From: an uncultured Lachnospiraceae bacterium
Lineage (GTDB): Bacteria > Bacillota > Clostridia > Eubacteriales > Anaerofustaceae
Reading direction: 5' to 3'
DNA: 64,000 bases
NCBI GenBank assembly: GCA_944381375.1
Contig: CALWKX010000014.1
Location: 1-64,000 of the forward strand
A program made the position numbers and the translations under genes. Below, piece after piece: positions 17,307 through 28,194 of the stretch (its first letter is position 1; each line of letters begins with the position of its first letter). Under the pieces are notes generated by a model. The model had not been told where the DNA came from and made no database searches. It worked only from the letters and a program-made list of their open reading frames with translations.

Positions 17307-19448
17307 GTGTCAAGCATACAAGACGTATTGGATACCATAACTAAATATAATCCGACTGCAGATACCGATCTTGTGATGCGCGCTTATGAGTATGCTGAAC
17401 GCGCTCATGCCAACCAGCGCAGAATAAGCGGCGAGCCTTATATTACGCATCCTGTTGAGATTGCTCAAATTTTGGCAAATCTTAAGATGGATACTGCCAC
17501 CATCGCGGCAGGATTGCTGCACGATGTAATAGAAGATACCGCCCATTCATATGCTGAACTCGAAAAGGAATTCGGCAAAGAAGTTGCGGATCTTGTAGAT
17601 GGAGTTACAAAAATAGCAAAACTTGAATATTCTTCAAGCGAAGAGCAGCAGACGGAATCCTTTAGAAAAATGTTTGTCGCTATGGCCAATGATATCAGGG
17701 TGATAATCATTAAACTTGCGGACAGACTTCACAATATGCGCACTCTTGGTGTGATGCGTATTGATAAACAAGTTAAAAAGTCAAGAGAGACTCTTGATAT
17801 TTATGCTCCGATTGCGCACAGGCTGGGAATTTCGAAAATTAAGTCAGAGTTCGAAGATTTGGCATTCAAATATTTAAGTCCCGAATCTTACCGTGATTTG
17901 GCTTCAAAGATAGCGCAAAGCCGTAAAGAACGCCAGCAGTATATAGATGATGTTATAAAGATTCTTAAAGAATGTCTTGATAGAGAAAATATTAAATGTG
18001 AGATAGAAGGCAGACCCAAGCATTATTACAGCATATTTAAAAAAATGCTCAGAGGCAAAAGCTTCAGCGAAATTTACGATATCATAGCTATCCGTGTATT
18101 AGTAGATACAGTGAATGATTGCTATGCGGCTTTGGGGTGGGTTCATACGCTATGGAAGCCGATACCAGGAAGAATCAAAGATTATATAGCAATGCCCAAG
18201 CTCAATATGTACCAGTCGCTGCATACTTCTGTAATAGGCCCGGGAGGCAAGCCTTTCGAGATACAAATACGTACGCATGAAATGCATAAAATCGCCGAGT
18301 ACGGCGTTGCCGCACATTGGAAATATAAAGAAGGCAAACAGGGCAGCGACGAGCTTGGTCAAAAACTCAGATGGCTTTGGGAAATAAAGGAACTGGAACA
18401 GGAATCCGAATGTAGCGATGATTTTGTTGAACTCGTAAAAAAAGAGCTTTATTTGGACGCTGTTTTCGTATTTACTCCTAAAGGTCGTGTTATAGAGCTG
18501 CCTATGGGCGCCACATCAATCGATTTTGCCTACCGTATTCATACGGATGTGGGGAATAAATGTGTCGGCGCAAAGATTAACGGGAAATTAGCTCCGCTTA
18601 CACAAAAACTTAAAAACGGAGATATAGTTGAAATCGTTACATCCGCAACGTCAAAAGGACCAAGCAGAGATTGGCTTAATGTAGCCGTCAGCCCTCATGC
18701 GAAAAGCAAAATTAGGGCCTTCTTCAGAAAAGCGGATAAAGAAGAAAATATCCAGAAGGGTTTAAATGCTTTTGAAAGAGAGATACTGCGTGATAAACTC
18801 GAATTCGACGATATTGTAAACAGCAAATATGCAGATTTTGTGTTTGAGCGTTTCAATGTTAATAGCTGGGAGGATTTGTATTCAGCTATAGGGTATGGCG
18901 GCATAAGACCGAATTATGTGCTGCAAAAAATAAAAGAACACTTTAAAAATGATTTTCCCGAAGAAGAAGTATCTCCTGTCCTGCACAGCTTAAAACAAAC
19001 GGATAAAAGCAAAATGGTGCTTGTGCAGGGGCATGATGATCTTGCAGTGAAGTTTGCCAAATGTTGCATGCCCGTGCCCGGAGATAATATTATCGGCTAT
19101 ATTACACGCGGAAGAGGTATAACGGTACATAGGGCGGATTGCATTAACATTGTCAACAGCGATGACAAGAACCGGCTTATCGACGTCAGTTGGGTTAAAG
19201 AAAATACCGAAGAAAAATTTATATGCGGTATCGTAATTAAAGCTACGGACAGACAGAGGCTTATAAGCGATATAAGTACAGTAATAGGAAATGAAGGCAT
19301 TAATATTACGCGCGTTCAGGCTAATGCTGCAAAAGACGGTATGGTTATGATTAATGTTGATGTAATAGTAAATAATGTTCAAAGAGTGGAAAAACTCGTC
19401 GGTAAGCTTGCGGGCGTTAAAAATGTACTGAGCGCATATAGGACATAA
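17307..19448 (+). CDS. relA: Bifunctional (p)ppGpp synthetase/hydrolase
   Basis: Makes and degrades the alarmone (p)ppGpp. The protein (713 residues from the GTG at 17307) has the HD hydrolase domain (ITHPVEIAQIL; GLLHDVIEDT; RLHNMRT), the synthetase domain (GRPKHYYSIFKKM; IAIRVLVDTV; MYQSLHTSV), a TGS domain (VFVFTPKGRVIELPMGAT), a helical region with a conserved CCMPVPGD and a C-terminal ACT domain. The start is chosen by the ribosome site AAAGGAG and by the promoter at 17242-17270. It is the long, ribosome-associated Rel type usual in Gram-positives. Confidence 0.96.
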   Translation: MSSIQDVLDTITKYNPTADTDLVMRAYEYAERAHANQRRISGEPYITHPVEIAQILANLKMDTATIAAGLLHDVIEDTAHSYAELEKEFGKEVADLVDGVTKIAKLEYSSSEEQQTESFRKMFVAMANDIRVIIIKLADRLHNMRTLGVMRIDKQVKKSRETLDIYAPIAHRLGISKIKSEFEDLAFKYLSPESYRDLASKIAQSRKERQQYIDDVIKILKECLDRENIKCEIEGRPKHYYSIFKKMLRGKSFSEIYDIIAIRVLVDTVNDCYAALGWVHTLWKPIPGRIKDYIAMPKLNMYQSLHTSVIGPGGKPFEIQIRTHEMHKIAEYGVAAHWKYKEGKQGSDELGQKLRWLWEIKELEQESECSDDFVELVKKELYLDAVFVFTPKGRVIELPMGATSIDFAYRIHTDVGNKCVGAKINGKLAPLTQKLKNGDIVEIVTSATSKGPSRDWLNVAVSPHAKSKIRAFFRKADKEENIQKGLNAFEREILRDKLEFDDIVNSKYADFVFERFNVNSWEDLYSAIGYGGIRPNYVLQKIKEHFKNDFPEEEVSPVLHSLKQTDKSKMVLVQGHDDLAVKFAKCCMPVPGDNIIGYITRGRGITVHRADCINIVNSDDKNRLIDVSWVKENTEEKFICGIVIKATDRQRLISDISTVIGNEGINITRVQANAAKDGMVMINVDVIVNNVQRVEKLVGKLAGVKNVLSAYRT

Positions 19449-19463
19449 TACATGGAGGCGATT

Positions 19464-20000
19464 ATGAACAAAGCGTATCTTGTAATTGATATGAGTAATG
19501 ATTTTGTGGACGACAACGGAAGTTTAAGCGTAGGCAAGAAAGCGCAGGCAATTGTCCCCGCAGTGCTTAGGCGCATAAATAAATTTTACAATGATAATGA
19601 TTATATTATTTTTTGTATGGATAATCATACAAAAGGGGATAAGCATTTTGAACTTTGGCCTGAGCATTGTATAAAGGATACTTGGGGCGCTCAGTTATAC
19701 GGCGATATAGGCAAATGGTATGAAGCGCGCAAAAAGGAAGATAATGTCATTTATATCCCAAAAACGGAATATGATGCTTTTTATAAAACAGATCTTGCGG
19801 CAGTACTTATTCAGAATGACGTCAAGGACGTGTATTTAAGCGGAGTATGTACCGATATATGCGTTTTTAATACAGCGTACGGCGCATATAAAAACGGTTT
19901 TAAAACATATATTTCACCGGATGAGTGCGCTACATTTACTGATAATCAGAATTTGTTTATACAGCATATGAACGCAATTTACAAAACGGAGATCATTTAA
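19464..20000 (+). CDS. Cysteine hydrolase of the isochorismatase/nicotinamidase family
   Basis: A 178-residue protein from the ATG at 19464, which follows GGAGG with good spacing; the upstream ATG at 19452 contains that ribosome site. The catalytic triad is recognisable: Asp in VIDMSNDF, Lys in IPKTEYDAFY and Cys in SGVCTDICV. The pattern fits nicotinamidase or a related amidohydrolase that would recycle nicotinamide to nicotinate for NAD. It sits between rel and uppS, overlapping the uppS start by one base (TAATG). Confidence 0.85.
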   Translation: MNKAYLVIDMSNDFVDDNGSLSVGKKAQAIVPAVLRRINKFYNDNDYIIFCMDNHTKGDKHFELWPEHCIKDTWGAQLYGDIGKWYEARKKEDNVIYIPKTEYDAFYKTDLAAVLIQNDVKDVYLSGVCTDICVFNTAYGAYKNGFKTYISPDECATFTDNQNLFIQHMNAIYKTEII

Positions 20001-20710
20001 TGGAAAAATCAAATATTTTGCCTACCCATATCGGAATCATTATGGACGGTAACGGACGATGGGCGCAGAAAAGAGGAATGCTCAGAAGTATTGGACACCG
20101 CTATGGTACAGAAACGATAAAGCCGGCTATATCTTTTTGTTCCGGAAAAGGTATAAAATATTTGACATTGTATGCTTTCTCAACAGAAAATTGGAAAAGG
20201 CCTTCTTACGAAGTTGATACTCTCATGTCTTTGATAAGCGAATATCTTACCAAAGAGACAGCGGAAATGAAAGCAAATAACGTAGTTCTGCATTTTATAG
20301 GCGATATTGATAAAATACCTCAAAAAGCCCGCGCGACTATATCGTGGGCGGAAAAAGAAACATCAGAAAATAATGGTTTAAATGTCAATATCGCATTAAA
20401 CTACGGCGGACGCGCGGAAATAGTGATGGCGGCAAAAAAAATAGCTTCATTATCAAAACAGGGAGCCGTCAGCGAAGATGATATAAATGAAGGTCTTATT
20501 TCTTCATTATTATATACGGCAGGTATTCCCGAACCGGATCTGATAATCAGAACGGGCGGAGAAAAAAGATTGTCTAATTTTCTGATATGGCAAAGCGCCT
20601 ATTCCGAGCTTTATTTTTCAGATGTTTTATGGCCGGACTTTAAAGATGATGAATTTGAAAAGGCGCTCGATTATTATGCATCAAGAAAAAGAAGATTCGG
20701 AGGACTTTAA
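20000..20710 (+). CDS. uppS: Isoprenyl transferase (undecaprenyl diphosphate synthase)
   Basis: A 236-residue cis-prenyltransferase that builds the C55 carrier lipid for peptidoglycan. Conserved features are MDGNGRW (15-21), with the catalytic Asp16, TLYAFSTENWKRP and the C-terminal RTGGEKRLSNFLIWQSAYSE. It begins the uppS-cdsA-rseP-ispG cluster and is followed by cdsA after 2 bases. Confidence 0.97.
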   Translation: MEKSNILPTHIGIIMDGNGRWAQKRGMLRSIGHRYGTETIKPAISFCSGKGIKYLTLYAFSTENWKRPSYEVDTLMSLISEYLTKETAEMKANNVVLHFIGDIDKIPQKARATISWAEKETSENNGLNVNIALNYGGRAEIVMAAKKIASLSKQGAVSEDDINEGLISSLLYTAGIPEPDLIIRTGGEKRLSNFLIWQSAYSELYFSDVLWPDFKDDEFEKALDYYASRKRRFGGL

Positions 20711-20712
20711 TA

Positions 20713-21507
20713 ATGAAGCAGCGTGTTATAACTGCTGTTGTTGCGCTTAGCATGCTTGCCGTTATAGTCTTGTTAGGTGAGTGGGCAGTTTTTGTTTTAT
20801 GCTTAATTTTCAATGCTATGGCTTTGTATGAATACGTAAAAACAGTTAAGCGTAACGCCAAAACTGCAGATTATATTTTAATGATTGCTGCGGGAAGCGC
20901 TCTTTTGTTTGTCGGAGCTTTTTTTGAAAAATATCTTTTGTACGCCCTGGCGGCTGCACTTATATTAGTTTTTATAAGAAATCTTTTCGGCGTTCCGGAC
21001 GAGGCCCATGCTGTAAACAGTGTTTGGGGAATAGTGTATATTTCGTTGTTTTTGTCATTTGCGGCAGCGATGATATTTAACGATATTGGCATGTATTTTT
21101 GTCTGGTTGTCATAATTGATACAGTAATATGCGATACAATGGCTTATTTCGGCGGATATCTTTTTGGTAAGCATAAACTTTGCAAAGCTGTAAGCCCCAA
21201 AAAAACCATAGAAGGAAGCGTGTGCGGATTTATTTTTGCTGTTTTGGGATTTTTCGCTGCTTATTATTTGCCTGATTATCTTTCGCTTCCCGAATTTGAT
21301 TTATGGGTATATATTGTTTGCGGAATTTTGATAGGAGTTTTTTCTCAGTTCGGCGATCTGTCGGCTTCGCTGATAAAGCGTAAATATCAAGCGAAAGACT
21401 ATGGTAATTTGCTTCCGGGTCATGGCGGAGCTTTAGACAGAATCGACGGAATGTTGTTCTCTTTAGCTTCTGTGTATATTTTTCTCAACGTATTTGTACA
21501 ATTATAA
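20713..21507 (+). CDS. cdsA: Phosphatidate cytidylyltransferase
   Basis: A 264-residue multi-span membrane enzyme that makes CDP-diacylglycerol from phosphatidate and CTP. The C-terminal signature (KRKYQAKDYGNLLPGHGGALDRIDGM) and the earlier SPKKTIEGS are both intact. In many Bacillota dxr follows here; in this window cdsA is followed directly by rseP. Confidence 0.96.
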   Translation: MKQRVITAVVALSMLAVIVLLGEWAVFVLCLIFNAMALYEYVKTVKRNAKTADYILMIAAGSALLFVGAFFEKYLLYALAAALILVFIRNLFGVPDEAHAVNSVWGIVYISLFLSFAAAMIFNDIGMYFCLVVIIDTVICDTMAYFGGYLFGKHKLCKAVSPKKTIEGSVCGFIFAVLGFFAAYYLPDYLSLPEFDLWVYIVCGILIGVFSQFGDLSASLIKRKYQAKDYGNLLPGHGGALDRIDGMLFSLASVYIFLNVFVQL

Positions 21508-21534
21508 GGTAGAATAAACTATTGGAGATTTGAT

Positions 21535-22608
21535 ATGAGTACGGTAATTACGATTATAGTTACAATCCTTATTTTCGGGGTGTTAATTGTTGCGCATGAA
21601 TATGGACATTTCCTTGTTTCAAGGCTGTGCGGAGTTGTAGTGGAAGAATTCTCTGTAGGTATGGGTCCGCTTCTTTGGAAAAAAGTAAGAAACGGTACCC
21701 AGTATTCTATTCGGGCAATTCCCATAGGCGGATTTTGCAGGCTAAAAGGAGAGGACGAGGACGAAGAGGATAGATCAAGCAGCGATGAAACCGTTGTGTA
21801 TATTTCCGAAGATAAAATCACAAGTGATGAAGGAAGTATTCTTAAGGCAAGTCCACTTAAGCGTATATTTATTTTTGCAGCCGGCGCTTTAATGAATTTT
21901 ATGACGGCTGTGCTTATTTTTTTCGTTTTGATGTTATTTTCCGGTACGGACGCTTCTACAACGATAGCAACATTCACGGATAATTCTCCGGCTTTAGCCG
22001 CCGGTATGGAAGTAGGCGACAGAATCGTAAGCATTGACGGAACTGAAATAAAGCAGTGGGAGGATATTTCGAGCGTTGTAAAATACGGCACAGGTGAGAG
22101 TCTTTCCATAACTGTCGAAAAGCAAAACGGAGAAATTCAAACATATAATGTCACTCCGTATTTTGACGAAGAAACAAACTCATATCTTATAGGTATTACT
22201 CCGAAGGCAAAAACTAATGTTTGGCATGCCTTTATAAGATCATTTGAAATGCTTTGGACATATATAAAGCTTATTATTCAGGTGTTTATAGGTTTGTTTA
22301 CGGGTAAATACGGGCTTGACGCAATAAGCGGGCCTATAGGGGCCGCCGTTATGATAGGTCAGTATATTCCGCAGGGACTGATATACATTCTGAGCATAGC
22401 CGCATCTATATCCGTAAGTCTTGGGGTGTTCAATCTTCTTCCGATACCCGCATTGGATGGCAGCCGTATATTATTTGCGCTGATAGAGCTTATTAAAGGC
22501 TCTCCCGTAAATAAAAAAGCGGAAGGTGTTGTTCACTTTTTCGGATTTGTAGCTTTGATGGCTCTTGCGGTATTTATAGCATATAAGGATATAGTAACGT
22601 TTTTCTGA
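21535..22608 (+). CDS. rseP: RIP metalloprotease (site-2 protease)
   Basis: A 357-residue intramembrane zinc protease. The HEYGH motif (residues 21-25) gives two zinc ligands and the catalytic Glu; NLLPIPALDGSR in the C-terminal part gives the third ligand. A PDZ domain lies between (about 145-225). Such enzymes release anti-sigma factors or signal peptide remnants from the membrane. The start has GGAGATTTGAT as ribosome site. Confidence 0.95.
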   Translation: MSTVITIIVTILIFGVLIVAHEYGHFLVSRLCGVVVEEFSVGMGPLLWKKVRNGTQYSIRAIPIGGFCRLKGEDEDEEDRSSSDETVVYISEDKITSDEGSILKASPLKRIFIFAAGALMNFMTAVLIFFVLMLFSGTDASTTIATFTDNSPALAAGMEVGDRIVSIDGTEIKQWEDISSVVKYGTGESLSITVEKQNGEIQTYNVTPYFDEETNSYLIGITPKAKTNVWHAFIRSFEMLWTYIKLIIQVFIGLFTGKYGLDAISGPIGAAVMIGQYIPQGLIYILSIAASISVSLGVFNLLPIPALDGSRILFALIELIKGSPVNKKAEGVVHFFGFVALMALAVFIAYKDIVTFF

Positions 22609-22610
22609 TA

Positions 22611-23681
22611 ATGGCAAAGAATACAAGAGAAATTAAAATAAAAAATATAAATATAGGCGCCGAAAATCCTGTTGCAGTGCAGACTATGCTGAAAGAGCCT
22701 ATAACGGATGTAAAAGCCTCGATTGATAAGATAAACCGGCTTTCGTTGATAGGCTGCGATATTATTCGCGCAGCAGTCCCCGATGAAAAAAGCGCATCAT
22801 GTATAAAAACTATCGTTGAGAACACTGATATGCCTTTTGTTGCTGATATACATTTTGATTATCGACTGGCAATAAAATCGATAGAAAACGGCGCTTCCAA
22901 ACTCAGAATAAATCCCGGCAATATAGGAGGAGATGAAAAACTCAGAGAAGTTGCCGCATGCTTGCGTGAATATGATATCCCTGTAAGGATAGGCGTAAAC
23001 GGAGGCAGTCTGGAAAAAGATATTTTAAAAAAATATAAGCGTCCTACAGCCGAAGCTCTTTGTGAGAGCGCCTTCAGAAGTATTGAAAGGTTGAACAGGT
23101 TTAATTACGATAATATAGTCGTTTCAATCAAATCAAGCGATGTTGTTACAACAATTCAGGTGAACAGACTTTTTTCTTCAAAATATGATTATCCGCTTCA
23201 TTTGGGAGTTACAGAAGCTGGCGCCGAACTGTGCGGTATTGTACGCTCTTCGGTAGGTATAGGCGCTCTATTGATTGACAGCATAGGAGATACTATCAGA
23301 GTGTCTTTAACAGGAGAACCTGAAGAAGAAATCGAAGCGGCAAAAGAGATACTTTCTTCATGCAATCTTATAAGACAAGGAGTAAGGGTGATATCGTGCC
23401 CAACGTGCGCGCGCTGCAAAACGGATACGCTGTCAATTGTAAAGCAGATCAAAGTGAACACTTGCGGCATTAAAATTCCCATAACGGTAGCGGTTATGGG
23501 CTGCGCCGTGAACGGACCAGGGGAAGCGAAAGACGCGGATATGGGTATTGCGTTCGGCAATGGAATAGGCGTTATTTTTTCGAAAGGGGAAAGGATTAAA
23601 TCTGTAAAGACAGAAAACGCAGTCAGCGCGTTGTGTGAAATGATAAGGGATTTTGTTAAAGATTATGAAACTTCTTTATGA
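22611..23681 (+). CDS. ispG: 4-hydroxy-3-methylbut-2-enyl diphosphate synthase (flavodoxin/ferredoxin)
   Basis: A 356-residue MEP-pathway enzyme that reductively converts MEcPP to HMBPP. It has the TIM-barrel part with RINPGNIG and the C-terminal 4Fe-4S domain with CPTCARC and CAVNGPGE, which supply the cluster ligands. It starts two bases after rseP. The presence of ispG next to uppS links isoprenoid supply with carrier lipid synthesis. Confidence 0.97.
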   Translation: MAKNTREIKIKNINIGAENPVAVQTMLKEPITDVKASIDKINRLSLIGCDIIRAAVPDEKSASCIKTIVENTDMPFVADIHFDYRLAIKSIENGASKLRINPGNIGGDEKLREVAACLREYDIPVRIGVNGGSLEKDILKKYKRPTAEALCESAFRSIERLNRFNYDNIVVSIKSSDVVTTIQVNRLFSSKYDYPLHLGVTEAGAELCGIVRSSVGIGALLIDSIGDTIRVSLTGEPEEEIEAAKEILSSCNLIRQGVRVISCPTCARCKTDTLSIVKQIKVNTCGIKIPITVAVMGCAVNGPGEAKDADMGIAFGNGIGVIFSKGERIKSVKTENAVSALCEMIRDFVKDYETSL

Positions 23682-24405
23682 TATACATACGCATACAAAT
23701 TATTCTCACGGCAAATCAACAATAGAACAAATGGTTCAAAGCGCCAGAGAAAAAGGACTCGAAGCAATATATATAACTGAGCATGCGATGAATCATCATT
23801 ACGCAAAACATTTGAACAGTGAGAAATACCTCGAAATGAAATGCGAAATAGAAAGACTTCGTCAAAAGTATGACGATATAAAGATATTCTTCGGTACAGA
23901 AGCAAATTTTATATCTACTGACGGAAGTCTTGATATTCCGGACAGCGATATAGAAATTTATGATGTAATCCTTGCTGGATTTCACGTTATGTGCAGAATG
24001 AAAAGCTTTAAAGATTTTTTAAAGCTTAAGCTTATGGCTCTATTGGTAAATAAACTTAAATTCGGATTCTTGTCGAAGCTTTCGGAGAAATATTGTACTC
24101 AGGCAGTGATGAACGCGCTTGATAGATATGATATCAGGATGATCACGCATCCAATGAGCAACTATCGCTTTGATCTTAGAAAAGTTGCGGAAAAATGCGC
24201 CCAAAAGAATACAATTCTTGAAATAAATAACAATCGCAGATTACTTAACTGCGAATATATAAAATCAATTAAAGACATAGACGTAATGTTTGCTGTAGGA
24301 AGTGACGCTCATAACAAAAATGATGTCGCTAAAGTTGACGAAGCTGTTTTAATAGCGTTGGAAAGCGGCGTTATCGATAGAGTTGTGAATATAAGCGTAA
24401 ATTAA
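23665..24405 (+). CDS. PHP-domain phosphoesterase
   Basis: A 246-residue PHP protein from the ATG at 23665, overlapping the end of ispG by 17 bases. Metal-binding motifs are visible: DIHTHTNYSHG at the N-terminus, ITEHAMNHH, an internal ITHPM and the C-terminal GSDAHN. It resembles histidinol-phosphatase-like and YcdX-like hydrolases. The substrate is unknown. The TTG start 12 bases upstream is less likely because MKLLYDIHTHT is the usual beginning. Confidence 0.85.
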   Translation: MKLLYDIHTHTNYSHGKSTIEQMVQSAREKGLEAIYITEHAMNHHYAKHLNSEKYLEMKCEIERLRQKYDDIKIFFGTEANFISTDGSLDIPDSDIEIYDVILAGFHVMCRMKSFKDFLKLKLMALLVNKLKFGFLSKLSEKYCTQAVMNALDRYDIRMITHPMSNYRFDLRKVAEKCAQKNTILEINNNRRLLNCEYIKSIKDIDVMFAVGSDAHNKNDVAKVDEAVLIALESGVIDRVVNISVN

Positions 24406-24486
24406 ACTCTGTAATATGTTATTACCAAATATTTCAATGATTATTATCTTTATCTAAGCGCACAATATATGCGGAGGTGATAATTG

Positions 24487-24702
24487 ATGAAGATCGTTAA
24501 GGTCAAAAAAGGAAAAGACGGTAATATCACGCAGGTTATGTTCGATAACGGTCAAGTGGCTTCTATAAATAAGGCGATTAAAATGGCTTCCAAAATAGAA
24601 GGCGTCAATGTAGGACGTGCACGAAACGGCAGAGCTACACTTCGCTCTAATCCTGACGGTAATACAAAGAAAAATCTTAACAATTTGCCGGAATTTGACT
24701 AA
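24487..24702 (+). CDS. Small DUF3892-like protein
   Basis: A 71-residue protein (MKIVKVKKGKDGNITQVMF...) with the short beta-rich pattern of DUF3892, including INKAIKMASKIEGVNVGRAR. A GGAGGTG ribosome site precedes it, with 7-base spacing to the ATG at 24487; a TTG one codon earlier is the alternative. It has its own short transcript ending at a bidirectional terminator. The function is unknown. Confidence 0.7.
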   Translation: MKIVKVKKGKDGNITQVMFDNGQVASINKAIKMASKIEGVNVGRARNGRATLRSNPDGNTKKNLNNLPEFD

Positions 24703-24713
24703 TTTAGAAAAGA

Positions 24714-24744
24714 ATAAAGAGCGTCATTTAATGACGCTCTTTTC
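24714..24744. terminator. Bidirectional terminator between DUF3892 gene and guaB
   Basis: A near-perfect palindrome AAAGAGCGTCATT / AATGACGCTCTTT (24716-24742) ends in T on the plus strand and A on the other side. It lies between two convergent genes. Confidence 0.9.
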
Positions 24745-24750
24745 ATATAT

Positions 24751-26241
<1,491 letters not shown>

Positions 26242-26264
26242 CTATAATATCAAAAAATAAAAAA

Positions 26265-26294
26265 ATTTTAAAGACAATGTTTAATGTTTGTCAA
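26265..26294 (-). promoter_or_regulatory. Promoter of guaB
   Basis: On the minus strand TTGACA (26289-26294) and TAAAAT (26265-26270) are 18 bases apart. No purine riboswitch could be recognised in the short leader. Confidence 0.7.
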
Positions 26295-26381
26295 AAAATT
26301 TTGCATAATGCCTTAAAAACTTTTGTTTTGCTTACGAAACAGCATTTTGTAAATTATTTCATTCGATTAATTATGCAATAA

Positions 26382-26412
26382 TAAAAAAGAACCTTAATTT
26401 AAGGCTCTTTCA
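26382..26412 (-). terminator. Intrinsic terminator of the HU gene
   Basis: An imperfect stem (AAAGAACCTTAA / TTAAGGCTCTTT, 26387-26411) with an A-run on the plus strand, which is a T-run on the transcript. Confidence 0.75.
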
Positions 26413-26419
26413 TTATTAA

Positions 26420-26692
26420 TTATTTAACTGCGTCTTTAAGAGATTTCCCTGCTTTGAAACTGGGAGCTTTTGATGCGGGTATGGAGATTTTTTCTTTTGT
26501 TCTGGGGTTGACTCCTTCACGCGCCGCTCTTGTTTTTGTTTCAAAAGTACCGAATCCGACCAAAGATACTTTTTCGCCTTTAGCAAGTGCTTCGGTTACC
26601 GTTTCAGTAAAAGCCGCTATCATATTTTCCGCATCTTTTTTAGTAAAACCGGTCTTTTCCGCAATGGCTGAAATCAGCTCAACTTTATTCAT
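26420..26692 (-). CDS. hup: DNA-binding protein HU
   Basis: A 90-residue nucleoid protein from the ATG at 26692, which follows AGGAGGATATT. The protein begins MNKVELISAIAEKTGFTKKDAE and contains VGFGTFETKTRAAREGVNPRT, the DNA-bending arm. The longer frame to 26731 would run through the promoter -10 box and is rejected. HU next to a YabN-type gene is a common Bacillota order. Confidence 0.97.
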   Translation of the reverse strand: MNKVELISAIAEKTGFTKKDAENMIAAFTETVTEALAKGEKVSLVGFGTFETKTRAAREGVNPRTKEKISIPASKAPSFKAGKSLKDAVK

Positions 26693-26720
26693 TAATATCC
26701 TCCTAACAGAAAGTAAGTAT

Positions 26721-26749
26721 ATAATACACATTTAGATATTGCTTAGCAA
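26721..26749 (-). promoter_or_regulatory. Promoter of the HU gene
   Basis: On the minus strand TTGCTA (26744-26749) and TATTAT (26721-26726) are 17 bases apart. Confidence 0.65.
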
Positions 26750-26758
26750 CACCTTTTA

Positions 26759-28192
26759 TTAAAAACCGCATTTTTTTATTGCTTCCCAATACTCATTCAA
26801 TTTAGTATTTCCAATATTCTCCATTTTTTCGCCGTTTTCGCAGCACAATTGTTCTGTTTTTTCAAATCTTTTCAAGAATTTTGCGCTTGCTTTTTTTAAT
26901 GCGTCCTCTGCGTTCACATCAGCCAGTCTTATAGCGTTAACTGCCGCAAAAAGCAAATCGCCTGCCTCTTCGTTGATTTTTTCCTTGTTGCCTGATTGTA
27001 ATGCTGATATGAATTCTTTCAGTTCCTCTGGGATTTTATTTATTGCCTCATCGACTCCATTAAAATCCATTCCTGCTTTAGAAGCCTTTTTCTGAAGCTT
27101 CTGAGCATATATTAATGCCGGAAGGCTTTTTGCAATGGCCTGCAATTGCTGGGTATGGGTTTTGTAGCTATGCTCCTCGGCTTTAATCTCATCCCACATT
27201 TTATAATAATCTTTCGGAAGATCGATATCTGCAAATACATGAGGATGCCGGCGTATCATTTTTTCGGAAACAATTTTAATTACATCCGATATACGGAACT
27301 CCGCGTTTTCTTCTGCTATTACGCTGTGAAGGGCTATCTGTAAAAGCACGTCGCCAAGTTCTTCGCACATATTATCCGTATCAGAGTTTTCTATTGCATC
27401 CACTGTTTCGTACGCCTCTTCGATAATATATGGAATGAGGCTCTTGTGCGTTTGGGCTTTATCCCAAGGGCAACCGTTTTCGCTTCTGAGCTTGCGGATT
27501 ATATTCATAAACGCATAAAAATCTTTAGTATCGGAATTTTCATACGGTACAACTACACAGCTCAAATGATTTATTTCATCACAACGGTCAAGCTCGTAAA
27601 GTTTGATATTTGATATCTTCTGATTATTTGCAGATGCCGCCGTTACGAGATATATCTGTTTGTCGTCCTCATACTTTTCCATCAGATAAAGCTTCACATC
27701 GGAGGCTATGTCTTTGTCATATACCTGGCATATTACGTTTGTGGTCGTCGTATCTACAGTTTGTTCGTCCAACCTCAGTGCGTCTATAAGTTTGAACGAA
27801 TTAGCTGCATCCGTTTTTAAGGCGGCAAAAATGCCGTCGAGAAAGCTGACAGACGGAACTATTTCCACAGGGCAGCAAGCTTTTTTCAGTATATTAACGA
27901 CGCTCTTTTCAGCAAAAACTGCGCTTCCGGGAACTATGTATGATACTACAGCTTCTTTTGAAGCTAAAACCGTGTCCGCGATAGCTTCGTACAAGCTGTC
28001 GAAATCTTCATATTTGTTATAGTAATCGTCGAAAGAAGTATAATTTATAGAATATTCGCGGAGTATTTCGGCTGCAGGGTGGTGCATAGTGCGCACGTAT
28101 ACTTTGTCGCTTTGTTTCAGCGTCTCAAGCGTTCTGAGTGTAATTTCTCCCTTTTCGGCGCAGCCGAAGCCCAGTATATAAAGTTGTTTCAT
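26759..28192 (-). CDS. yabN: YabN-type fusion: tetrapyrrole methylase-like domain plus MazG pyrophosphohydrolase
   Basis: A 477-residue two-domain protein from the ATG at 28192. Residues 1 to about 210 have the SAM-dependent tetrapyrrole methylase fold (YILGFGCAEKGEITLRTLE; VSYIVPGSAVFAEKS). The rest is MazG, with two EExxE-type helices (LIPYIIEEAYETVDAI, CEELGDVLLQIALHS; and EELKEFISAL, NEEAGDLLFAAVN) that bind Mg and hydrolyse NTPs to NMPs. The upstream extension to 28288 overlaps the reductase gene and has no support. It starts 2 bases after the aldo/keto reductase stop, so both are co-transcribed. The methylase-like half has no assigned substrate in this family. Confidence 0.9.
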   Translation of the reverse strand: MKQLYILGFGCAEKGEITLRTLETLKQSDKVYVRTMHHPAAEILREYSINYTSFDDYYNKYEDFDSLYEAIADTVLASKEAVVSYIVPGSAVFAEKSVVNILKKACCPVEIVPSVSFLDGIFAALKTDAANSFKLIDALRLDEQTVDTTTTNVICQVYDKDIASDVKLYLMEKYEDDKQIYLVTAASANNQKISNIKLYELDRCDEINHLSCVVVPYENSDTKDFYAFMNIIRKLRSENGCPWDKAQTHKSLIPYIIEEAYETVDAIENSDTDNMCEELGDVLLQIALHSVIAEENAEFRISDVIKIVSEKMIRRHPHVFADIDLPKDYYKMWDEIKAEEHSYKTHTQQLQAIAKSLPALIYAQKLQKKASKAGMDFNGVDEAINKIPEELKEFISALQSGNKEKINEEAGDLLFAAVNAIRLADVNAEDALKKASAKFLKRFEKTEQLCCENGEKMENIGNTKLNEYWEAIKKCGF

Positions 28193-28194
28193 TT

